Made by a program: the position numbers and the translations under genes
Shown here: piece by piece, positions 10,294 through 20,885 of the stretch
Layout: the number at the start of each line of letters is the position of its first letter
How positions within the stretch are numbered: the stretch's first letter is position 1
Notes under the pieces: generated by a model
What the model was told of the DNA's origin: nothing
Seen by the model: only the letters and a program-made list of their open reading frames with translations
Database searches by the model: none
Assembly: GCA_036924285.1 (NCBI GenBank)
Contig: JAYKYS010000002.1
Coordinates: 43,601,501-43,665,500, forward strand
DNA length: 64,000 nucleotides
Source of the DNA: Asterella californica
Taxonomy: Eukaryota; Streptophyta; Marchantiopsida; Marchantiales; Aytoniaceae
Reading direction: 5' to 3'

Positions 10294-12133
10294 GCGTTTG
10301 CAGGAAGAACAATTTACTCAATGGGCGATCTTTACTCAGGATATAATCAGTTTTAACTAGCGGAGGAGAGCAGAAACTTCACGACAGCGAGGACACCTTT
10401 GGGGTTGGTTAGGATGTGTATCTTACCATAGGGAGCTACCAACTCGGTAGCGTACATGATGAACGGGATGAATAGAGTTCTAAAAGACTTCATACCTGAA
10501 AAGATGGTGCTGTTTTTGGATGACATCGCCATCAAGGGATGTGTGGAGGATGAGAAGGATGAAGAATTAGATAAGAGAAGGTGTCAACGATTCGTCACCG
10601 ATCACATCGCAGACTGTGAGAAGATCCTATATCGACTTGAGGAAGTTCATCTCACGCTGTCAGATGCGAAGTCTACACTTGGGGTTAGAGAAGTCTTGAT
10701 TGTTGATCATTTGTGTGGATCATTTGGTTAGAAGCCAGACTCGAACAAAGTGGATGTGATTGGGAGGATGAAGGAGATTTGCAACTCGTTGACAGAAGTA
10801 AGAAGGTTTCTGGGTGCTTGGTATTCTATCACATTTGGATTCCTCATTATGCGCATGTGGCGGATCCATTATATAGGTTGTTGCGCAATGGTCATAAGTT
10901 CAGATGGGAGGAAGAGCATGTTGATGTTGTACGGAAGTTGAAGTCCTTACTATCATCTCCTCCAGTTTTGAGAAGGATATATTACAAGGGTGCTAGGCCG
11001 GTGGTTCTTACTGTAGATACAAGTCCAGTTGCAATCGGATGGCAGTAAGACAAGATGAAGAGGATGGAGACATGTTTGTTGTTAGGTTCGGAGCAAAGGT
11101 GTTAAGTGCTCGTTAACGTGCATACACACAAGTGAAGAGAGAACTATGGGGTATTGTTTCAGCCATGAAAACCGAGAAAGAGTATTTGATTGGAGCTGCA
11201 GTGGTGATTGAAACTGATTGTTTGCCGTTGTTAGGGATGATCATGAATTGTTCAACTCCTGATATTGCGATGTTACGATGGTATCTCCAGCTCGATATGA
11301 TGGGGAGGATGAGATGGTTGAAGATATTGACGACGTGGGTGCAAAGTTCTATTCAATTGTACAGACAGAAAAGGAAGATGAGTTGTTTGTTGAAGGGTTG
11401 TGTGATGGTGATTTGCTTGACATCGGGAGGTACCTTAGTACGATGGTTAAGCAAACAGGTTGGACGGATGAGAGATTTCGGAGAGTTCGAAGGAAGACCT
11501 ACAACTTCATGTTGCAGGATGGGTTTCTTTGGAAGCGACCGAAGCAGAAAGGTGGGATACCGCTACGAGTGATTTGTGACAAAGAAGATCAGCAGAAGTT
11601 GCTCAAGGTATTTCATGAGAGTCTTTGGGCTGGACATCGAGAGATTTGGACCACTTTTACGAAGATGAAGAGGAAATATTAGTGGAAAAACATGTACAAG
11701 GATGTCGTATTTTTTGTAGAGTCTTGTTTGACATGTCAGATGTACTCGAACATCCGACATCGAGACAGATTATATCCAACTTATTTGTTGGCAATCCACT
11801 TCAAATGGGTTGTAGACTTGGTGACTATGCCAGTTGGATTGTGACAGATGATATACTTAGTACTTGCTCGAGAAGATCTTTCAAATCAAGTTGAGGGTAG
11901 GGCGCTTCGGACAAAGACAACTAAAGAGGTATGTAGATTTCTCTTGGAAGAGGTTGTTTGTCAATATGGATGTGTGGGAAAGATTACTGCAAATCGAGGA
12001 GAGTTAGATGCACATGAGGCTCGTGAATTCTTTGCAAGGTGTGGGGTGAGGTTGTCATTGACAACTGGTTACAACCCCGAAGGGAATGCCAAGAGTGAAC
12101 GTGGTCATCCGTCCATTGTGAAGGTTTTGGTGA
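10294..12133 (+). pseudogene. E0 pol fragment 2 (RT to integrase)
   Basis: The protein interrupted by E1 continues here. RT motifs are visible: AFAGRTIYSMGDLYSGYNQF, then VLFLDDIAIKGC as the catalytic box, then SLTEVRRFLGAW. RNase H (VLTVDTSPVAIGW) follows, then an integrase core with AGHREIWTTFTKM, KITANRGELDAHEAREFF and NPEGNAKSERGH. Several in-frame stops (near 10354, 10430, 10730, 11047 and 11682) and frameshifts show long decay. Within integrase, D of the usual ADRG is N (TANRG). The piece stops at KVLV, where E2 is inserted, and continues at 36568 as KVCNGRVREWSRLLPFALW. Confidence 0.92.
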
Positions 12134-15100
12134 TGTAGTGACGCAAGATTACTCCTTTTGCCCATTTAGTATACAAGATATCGTTCTCACAGAGGATTTA
12201 CATAAGTAACGCTGCTCTAAGTTCTAAGATCTGTTCAAACACACAAACACACGGGTTTTGTCTAGAAATCCCGTCTCCTCACAAAACCACGCGTCTTCTA
12301 GATACGCCAAAATATACTCTGGATCTAAATAAACAACTACTAACTAAAATATCACACAACTATTCACAGAGAAGCTCGAGAAGACGATCTTCCTACTTCC
12401 AGGTCACTTCTTCCGGTCTTCTCAGTATCGTCTTCCCGAAGCGCTTCTCGTCTTCTGGGGATTCAGCTCGTCTTCTCACACCTCTAGAAGACTGCCCTGC
12501 TCCACAGAAGTCGACTAGCAACCGTCGTTACACCTTACTCTTCCACTCACATTACAACGGGTTAGATTAATCACAGGATGTATGCCCCCTATAGCCTTCT
12601 CAGGCTTCTGCCTACGGAAATGGTCTTCCTGCAGCACTACAACGACATTCACCTTCACGGAAGCTCAATAGAAATCTCGAAAGCTCACTAGAAGAAGGTA
12701 AGAAGATGGGGAAGATGGGAGAAGATGGGGAAGAAGATAAAGTCCAAACAAGAGAAAACAAGATGAAAAGGAGAAATTAAGACTCCGACAGGCTTCTAGT
12801 CCGGATCCTGACTAACAAGCCATCCTTGCTTGTAATAGTTTGGGGAGGAAGACAACAAACGTGCGTACAGTTGCACCATCTTCAACTTGATGATGTCGTC
12901 TTCTGTGGTGAGAAGAAGGCTTCTTTCTTCTTCTCTTCGCTGCTCCGACTACTCTGTCATCTGGGATCCCTTACCCATAAGACCATCCGTACGCGGATCC
13001 TAAGTGCTCCACTGGACGAGCCAAGCTGCACTTCCACCACTGCTGACAGTCACCGCCACTCAAGAAGGACACTTTCCATGCACAATTGGGAGCGAATTCA
13101 AGGAACCCACCATCCAGAAGACACGGATTAAGCTTCTCCACTCAAATCAACAATCTATTCCCCGAGAAGAAGTCACATTGGCATTGGGAAGCTCACTCTC
13201 TCTACTTCCTGCGTCTACTCCTCGACACACCAGTCTAGTCAACAGGACTGCACGAGGATGCCGTTCCCTGCTCCTAAACTGTCCACTACCTCTATCTACA
13301 TCTTCGAACCACTCCTGGTACGAGCATGCAGACCCCTCCTGTGTATTCCAAGACTATTCGTATGTTTCCAACGACGGGTGTAGTGTGCCAAGAACTATCT
13401 GTCATGTGTCTCTAATGTGTCTAGTCTACCTGCACCATAGAATCGATATGGGTGTGCAGCAGCTAGCTCCATTCCTACACTGCAATCCTACTTATGTCGC
13501 TGCCGTGAGAATCAAAGGAGGCGACCATCAGGGAGAGAGGGGCGCTGACAGGAGGCTGCCAGCCCACATGCAAGCGGTTCCCCCTTCCTAATTAGCCATC
13601 CACCTTGTTTCTCCTACGCTACCTATGCTGCCACATGCTGTCATAACTAATTTTACATGGAAAACTGCCACCCTTAAGATAACATGTTCGGTCCTACTAA
13701 ACTGGGAGTGTGTCACTTCGGTTACTATCTACTCTGATTGCACGGAGGCAACCTCTACCTGATCTGCTCCTATCGGAGCTCCTAACGCGGCTTTTGATAA
13801 GCTAGAAAGCCCTGCAGTTACCTCGGGTGTCACTGAGATGGCTTCCTCCTCAGCGCTCTTCGCTGGCCCTGCTGTCGCTGCTGCTGCGTCTTCTTCGGCT
13901 TCAGCTTCTGCTTCAGAAGACGGGAGCGTCTTCTGGGAAGCAGAGTCGAGTGGTGCGTCTTCGGTCTTCTGAGGCACGGATGCGGTACTAGGGACCATGG
14001 CGACCTCATAGGGGTCCGGGGAAGTCGCTTCCTCCACGCGGAATACTTGGGAAGACGGCTCGTCTTCCTGTCTTCTAGAAGACATCTTGTCTTCCGAGGC
14101 GTCTTTCGGAGTCTTCTCGGCTTCCAACGCTGTCACTACCAAGTGCACAGCGAGGTCAAACTCCTCCTTCTCCAATTCGGATCCAGTAGATGGTACTGGA
14201 GCTTGAGAAGATGCAGTTGCAGGTGGCGGAATCAAGGGAAAACTATAGAGTGTCTTCACTCTCTCTATCTGCCGATCCAAGTACCTGAACATGCTCTCCC
14301 TGCATTCTACCAACCCTGCTCTGGACTCGCTGTCCCATCCTCTAGTCAGGGTGAGCAACTTCCTACCCGCGATGAAGTTAAACTTCTTCCGAAGCGCTTC
14401 CACCGACTGAGCTAGCAACCCTTGCGCACGAGCTTCCGCTGCTTCTCTCTGCGTCTTCTCGGCTGCAGCCTGCGCTTCAACGGCTTCCCGTAGTGTCTTC
14501 CACGTCGTCTTCTCTTCTGCAAGGGCGGTGATCTCATCCCGTACTCGCAGAACCTCTTGGTCACGCTGTTGTAAACGCGCCTGCAACTCCTGGTTGCTCT
14601 TCTTCAGCTGCGCTAACTCCTTGGAAGAAGTGACGTACTTGTTGTGAGTCGAAGACTCAGTCCTTCTCTAAGTCCTCACAGTATAGCTTCCACTCTCAGA
14701 AGACGAATCTAGTCTTCCAGAAGACAGCTACTCCGTCTTCCGGGATTCTAACAGTGCTTCCTAACTTCCTCTCGTCTTCCGGGCTATATCTACTCAATCC
14801 TAACTAAGCAAGGCCTTGCATGGATTACTAAGAAGACAACCCACCTTGCATTACATCCTACTTCCTATCAGAAAATATAAGGTTCGTGAAACATAAAGTG
14901 CATAACAAGTTCGGAAGATGGTTGCGGGCTCCTGGGGTGAAAGTGGCCTCTGGGACAGTCTCCGACTCAATGTCTTTCTCGGAAGACAAGGCTCGAAGTC
15001 AGGCTTCCCTTCACTGGTCTCACTTGTCTTCGTCTTCCTACGCGCAGTCTATCCTCACAACAAACTCAAGACAATTGCACTCTGTTCTTCTGACTTCTCA

Positions 15101-15872
15101 CCTCTCATACGCACTCAGAAGAAGCTTGTTGCTCGGTGGGAAGACATGACCCTCGACCATTCTCTCCAGATTCTGCCAGCAAGTCTTCTCACGACTCTCT
15201 CCTAAGTTTGGGAAGAAGAAGGAATGGCTGCTATGTGTCGGACAGAAGAGATCCGAAATGGACCCTCACGTCTTCTCGCTCATTTTGCCAGCCTTTCAGT
15301 CTTCTAGTCTCTCTAGGAAGATGTGGAGTTGAGAAGCTTGGAAGACCGGGGGCACTGGCCTAGTTCCCGACTTCCATCTTCTCGAAATAACAAAACAACT
15401 CACCACGCCACTCAGGATTCGTACCAAGCCTCTCTTAACACAAAAGCAACACAAATCCACTCTTGATACGAATTGTGTACAGTCGACTTCCGAAGACAGT
15501 CTTCCGAAGACAGTCTTCCGAAGATGTTCCAATCTTCTGAAGTGTCTTCTGCTCCAGGTTTTGGGAGGAGAGGAGTAATCGGGTAGAGAAATCGATAGCT
15601 GGGATCGTCAATTTGAGGACGATGGGTAGGGAAGCTCGAATTGAACTCAGGAAGAATCAAGAAGATGTCTGACAGAAATTGGGCAGTGCTTCCGCAACCA
15701 ATGTCACAATAGGAAAAATAGGGATGGGGGTAATCGATCAGGCTGCCTGCAAACAACCGGGGAAGCGCGGGGAATACCAAACAAAGACGAGAAGAAGTGG
15801 GAAGGAGAAAGAACGTGGGAAGAACCTCTACAGTCTTCTTCTGCTTCCCGAGTTGCCTTCGACCTTCCGCGC
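12134..15872 (-). repeat. E2 3' LTR, distal part (split by E3)
   Basis: This aligns with 32160-35869 of the 5' LTR and resumes after E3 at 24796. The two LTRs differ by a few percent, plus small indels: an extra roughly 20-bp segment near 12670 and one extra 14-bp unit in the run of CTTCCGAAGACAGT copies near 15490-15530. GTCTTC and GAAGAC hexamers are dense throughout. In element sense the LTR ends at 12134. Confidence 0.92.
13729..14654 (-). other. LTR-borne coiled-coil ORF (unknown)
   Basis: An open frame of about 300 codons runs in the sense of E2 inside its 3' LTR. The frame is open upstream to about 14654 without an ATG; the conventional start would be TTG at 14586. The N-terminal third is rich in Q, E, K, R and A with heptad-like spacing, as in a coiled coil. 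The C-terminal half is acidic and alanine- or serine-rich. The copy in the 5' LTR (33808-34409 region) is broken by an in-frame TAA and frameshifts. I do not recognise the family. A captured gene or an accessory Gag-like ORF are both possible. Confidence 0.4.
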
Positions 15873-17179
15873 TGTCGGATTGAGAGTCTTCCTGGGAAGG
15901 GCGAACCTTCTGGCTGTGATATGAGCTTGAAGGCTGTGTGCAATCTACTCAGGGAAGCGTAAGGCTCCTGGCTGTGGCTGGTTTACTCAAAAGGTTGGCT
16001 TTCAGGTCACAATAGGGCTATAAACACTCACACAGATGTGTAAGATCTAGTAATATACCCAGAAGGCGAAATTAAGGTCTAGCTGGCAGTAATAGGATTC
16101 GGCGGTGAACTTTGACACTTACGGAGAGGAAAACTATGAAGGTTTAGACCTCTAAACTTCCCCTACATGCAAACGAGGTACTACTGAACTCACAGACGAA
16201 ATTTCAGCCTGAGATCGAATTCTGACACGGAGATATGAACAGAAAAGTTTTGAGCAAGAAAACTACGGCAATTTCTGGTACCTAGCTGGCTATTTCAACC
16301 TATAACAGGAGTTTGGCTCGATCAATTTCGAAGTTTCTTACAGGATTTGCAGTCTACAGGGTGCTGAACATCCCTGTGAAGTTGGGACTCCTGAATGTAC
16401 ACAGAACTGTAGATCTCCTCCTCTGAAGTCGCTGCTCTAGATTAAGAGCTTTTCAGACCCCCTCAGCTTCAGCGGCCGCCCTGAATTACTCAGTTGCTCA
16501 ATCGATATGAAACTTTTTGTGAAATCGTAGCCCTGCTGGCGGAGAACACAACCTCGAAGTTTTGAAGCAATTTCCTCAAATCTGCTGCGAGTGACACTGA
16601 AAACCCTAAATCCAACCCAAATGATTCAATTCTAGCACAATCCGAACTTCAATTGCTCATAACTCCGTCTTTATTGACTCAAATCGATCGAAATTTTCAC
16701 TGGAAGTGCTTGGCATGACGAGACCTCTCTCCCTGTGCTCTCAGATTTCGAAGTGCCCTCACAAATTGCTCGAACTCCACTCTAGAGCTCTGTTTCTAAA
16801 TTTAGAGTTTAACTAAAGACAAAAACAGACCAATGGGAGTTCATAGCTCCACTTGGTTGTCCTTTAGTACCCTAAACCACGTGGCAACTTAGTTTTACTC
16901 ATAGGCTGCCACGTCAAGCTCCCTAGAGTGCTAGCGTAAAACTTAAACTACCTAAAACGACGCGCAGCCCCGAAGAATAACTTAAATCAGCTAGAAAGCG
17001 TGCATGGGCGACACGCAAATACAACCCATGAGCTTAAACCCTATCATCAACCTACCAAGACTCAAAATGTATGACATCCTCAAGTGTCGACATCTATGAG
17101 GTCCTAACTCTACTCAGAGACATTAACGCTTGACAAAGAGGTGAATTATTTACAATGTAAAATAATTCACATCACGACA
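15873..17179 (-). repeat. E3 3' LTR
   Basis: This 1307-bp repeat matches 23485-24791. In element sense it begins TGTCGTGATG at 17179 and ends ATCCGACA at 15873. Over most of its length it also closely resembles the LTRs of E4, but its first 150 or so bases differ. Confidence 0.95.
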
Positions 17180-17191
17180 TCCACCCCGTCC
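17180..17191 (-). promoter_or_regulatory. E3 polypurine tract
   Basis: Read on the minus strand, GGACGGGGTGGA abuts the 3' LTR. It matches the tracts of E1, E4 and E5 apart from one C. Confidence 0.8.
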
Positions 17192-17225
17192 AAACCTGCA
17201 CATCCTCCGATATGTGCCAATCTCC

Positions 17226-20200
17226 TCAGTCTTCTGTTTGATCTTCATCATCATCGCTCTCCTCCGCCTCAGTCTCATCAGACACTGGGACGTCTCCGTC
17301 TCTTGTTGTCCTCAGCTCCGACTCCAGAAAGTTGAATAACTCAACTGACCCTCCGCGTCTCTTGAACAGTTTCACACGTTTGCCAGCCACAGGTAGCTTC
17401 AAAGGAGTACCATCCAACTCACGCAAACTATAAGTGGCATTCTCATACACATCTAGCACAACATAAGGCCCGAACCATCTTCGAGAGAACTTACGGAGTG
17501 TAGAATGCTGATTCTCCAACGTGCTATCATATACCAGAACCCAATCACCAACATGTATTGGCTTCGGTCGTAGTCGGTGAGTCTTGTCAAAACGTTCCTT
17601 GTTTCTGACTCGAGCCACCTTCAACCTCTCCTGCGCATCAGCAAGATCCTCCTCTCTTCGCTCCAACTGCCTAATACGTAAAGCAAGGAGTGAAGTACGA
17701 TCTATACCATCTTCCCATGGTAGCGTAGCCCATGTAGGAAAGTTCTCCTCAGCAGGCATGATCGGTTTCTGCCCCAGCATAAGTTCAACTGGCATATAGC
17801 CAGTCGTAGTACAGTGTGTAGTTCTATCAGCCCACAAAGCAAACGGAAGTAGTCTCGGCCATTCTCTAGACCTACCATCACATGCTTTCACTAAAGCATG
17901 AACAATAGAAGGATGTCCTCGTTCACTCTTACCAATGCCCTCTGGATTCATAGCAGTGGTAAGCCGAAGCTTTACTCCATAACGAGCAAAAAACTCCTTC
18001 ACTTCAGCGCCTCTCAACTCGCCTCTATCTGCACGTAATCTCCCAACCGATCCATAGCGACAGATGATATCTTCAAGCACGAACCGGCAGATATTCTCTG
18101 TAGTCTTTGTCCGTAGTGCTCGTCCCTCCACATAGTTGGAGAGATCCTCTCGAGCCAACACCAAGTAACGCATCCCCCATAACCCCGGTGGCATCATCAC
18201 AAGATCAAGAACCCACTGAAAATGAATACTAGGTGGATAAGTAGGTACAAGCCCATCTCTGTAACGGACCTTAGAGTAGAACTGGCAGTGCAGACACGAC
18301 CCAACAAAGTCCACCACGTCTTGATACAAACCCTTCCACCAGTAACGCTCCTTCAGCTTCGTGTATGTAGCCCAGACTCCACGATGTCCAGCCCACAAGG
18401 TATCATGAAACTCCTTCAGCAGATTAAGCTTTGTCGGTTGATCATCCACCACTCTAGTAAGCATCCCATCTCTTCTCTTCGGACGTTTCCACAGATAACC
18501 CTCACGTAGAAGATAACTATACGCCTTCCGTCTGATCTCCTTGAACTCTGCATCACTCCATCCTTCTCTTCTGGATAACGAACTCAGATAAAATCCAATA
18601 TTGCGGAACTTTTCTGAGTAGAACCCCTCATTGAACGGCAGTGGTTCCAAGTCTGAAGTCTGCTGACCAACTTGGCACCAAACGTCTCTCTTCTCTTCAT
18701 TTCCCACCTCTGCAAACATCTCATCCTCATCTGTATAACGAGCCCTAGACAACATATCTGCAACTGGATTGTCTTTCCCTGCTATATGCTTTAGCTCAGG
18801 GTTTAGACTCCGGACATAAGCAATCCATCGTAGCATTGCTATGTCTGGTGTATTGCAGTTTGCTATCATACCCAACAAAGGCAAACAATCTGTTTCTAGT
18901 ATCACATGAGCTCCTATCAAGAACTCTCGATCTACCTTCATAGCAGTAACAGCTCCCCACAACTCACGCTTCACTTGAGGATAGTTACGCTGTCTATCTG
19001 TTAAGATCCGAGCTCCAAACCTTGAAACAAACCGCACACCTTCTGCATCTTCTTGGCCAACGGCCCATCCAATCGCCTTTGGACTCGTATCAACAGTCAG
19101 TACCACAGGTCTCCCGCTCTCGTAGCTAAGCCTCCTTAGTATAGGTGGAGACTTCAGAATCTCCTTCAGCTACTCCATCGTCTCATGATGTTCTTGCCGC
19201 CAAGTAAACCTCCTTCCCTTTCTCAGAAGTGCATATAGAGGCTCGGCAATATGTGCATAATGAGGAATACTCACACGAAAGAACACACAAGCTCCTAAGA
19301 ACCGTCGAACCTCAGTGATGTTGGTGCAGTCAGCTATCCTTGCTATAGCATCTACCTTCTCTGGGTTCGGACGCCTCCCAAAAGTACCACACAGATGACC
19401 TACTACCACAATCTCTGACATCCCAAAGCGAGATTTGGTACCTGATAGAGTGAGGTGTACCTCCTCCAAACGCATCAGAATCTTCTCCACATCTCGAATG
19501 TGGTCTGCAACGAACTTTCTGCAACCATCAGAAGTCACTGCTTCGTCCTTGTCCTCCATCGGACAGCCTTTCATGGGAATATCATCCAGAAATGGGATAG
19601 TGACCTCAGGCACAAACTCTCGTAACACCTTATGCATCGCATTTTGCATATGAGCTACTGAGTTTGTCGCACCCTGAGGAAGGGTACACATCCGCATCAA
19701 TCCCAAAGGTGTACGCATGGTAGTCAAGTCTCTACTCTCCAAAGCAAGCTGAAACTGATCATAACCTGAAAACAGATCTCCAATAGAATAGATTGACCTT
19801 CCAGCAAACGCCTCAGCTACTTCATCAACCACAGGTCCTGTTCCAACGTTTCGAATCGTGATGTTGTTGGCAGGCTGCAAGTCTTGGATGAAGCGTAGAG
19901 CTCCTGTCTTCTTAGGTACTGTGAACCATCGGCTAGAGTACGGAGCCATAGATGGTTCAAGAATACCCATCTGCATCCTCTCCTTCAGTAACTCAATCAC
20001 CTTCGGTAGCAAGGCACGAGGGATTGGAATCGGCTTCAAATCCCAAGGTACGTGAGGAACAGTGAAGATAACCATCGGAGCTATCACACTAGGATCCACA
20101 CAACCTATCTCCTCAGCCGAGAAAGAAAATGCCTTACCATGGCTAACTATCATCTGTTCAAAAGCTCGTTTCTCCTCTTCAGTCAAGAAGCCACCCCCTC

Positions 20201-20885
20201 CTATCTGGAGCTGCTCGAGTGTCTCCTGAGTAAACTTGTGTCCTACCTGTGTAGGATCTCTAAGCACAGGCTCAGCAGCCGCTAACTCCATCTGCTGCTG
20301 AGAATCAACAGGTAACTGGGTCGCCACAGGTCTCACCTTCCTCGCTACAGCTTTATACTTGGCGTGTACTTCCGCTTCCTGATGTAAGCCACACCAACAG
20401 ACTGCATCCTTCCATCCATTCTCCAGTCTCGGATGAGGACGATATCGCAAGTACGAGATAATTTCCTCATAGACTTCACGAGAATGGATGGGGATCACCA
20501 CCCTACCTCCCATCTGTTCCATCAACCTATCTACACCATCCAGCCAACGAACAAAAGACTGCACACCTACAAACTCCTCATAAACACCAGAAATCATCTC
20601 ATCTTCCTTCAGAACTCCTGTACAATGCAGATTTGCTGCACACCTCTCCATCTGCCTTCTACTCTTCTCAGTCAAATCCTCCATCCGTGTGAACTCACTC
20701 CAATCATCAGAACTGAAAGCCATCAACCCAGATTTCCAACTATGCACAGTGCAACTACTTTCTGAATCTTGAGCAGCCTTTCCATCAACCTCCTGTGATC
20801 CCTCAGGCTGCTCAAGCGGGATCATAGTAGCAGTAGATCCATCACTCTCGCTATCCCGTCCTACGAGAGTGGTTTCAAAAAACCC
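17226..20885 (-). pseudogene. pol: E3 Pol with one in-frame TAG
   Basis: This is the RT-RNase H-integrase ORF of E3 on the minus strand. The -1 frame opens exactly at the slippery heptamer (20885), directly after a TAA, and includes an ATG at 20825. The N-terminal region resembles that of E1. RT has the box FLDD near 19592. RNase H has VLTVDTSPKAIGW, and integrase has an HHCC finger, LRADRGELRG, NPEGIGKSERGH and RRWFGPYVV. One TAG at 19170-19172, between RT and RNase H (ETME*LKEILK), splits an otherwise open frame; E1 and E5 have sense codons there. With near-identical LTRs this stop must be recent or have arisen during the last replication. The product could work only by readthrough. Confidence 0.92.

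Noticed and set aside
183..10298. A 5-bp duplication (GCGTT) for E1
   Set aside because: It would require the element to start with GTCT, losing the TG...CA ends. The 4-bp GCGT keeps TGTC...GACA as in all other members.
13004..13591. 195-codon ORF on the plus strand in the E2 LTR, repeated at 33010-33597
   Set aside because: It runs antisense to the element and is shared only because the LTR is duplicated. Composition shows no motif and there is no independent support for coding.
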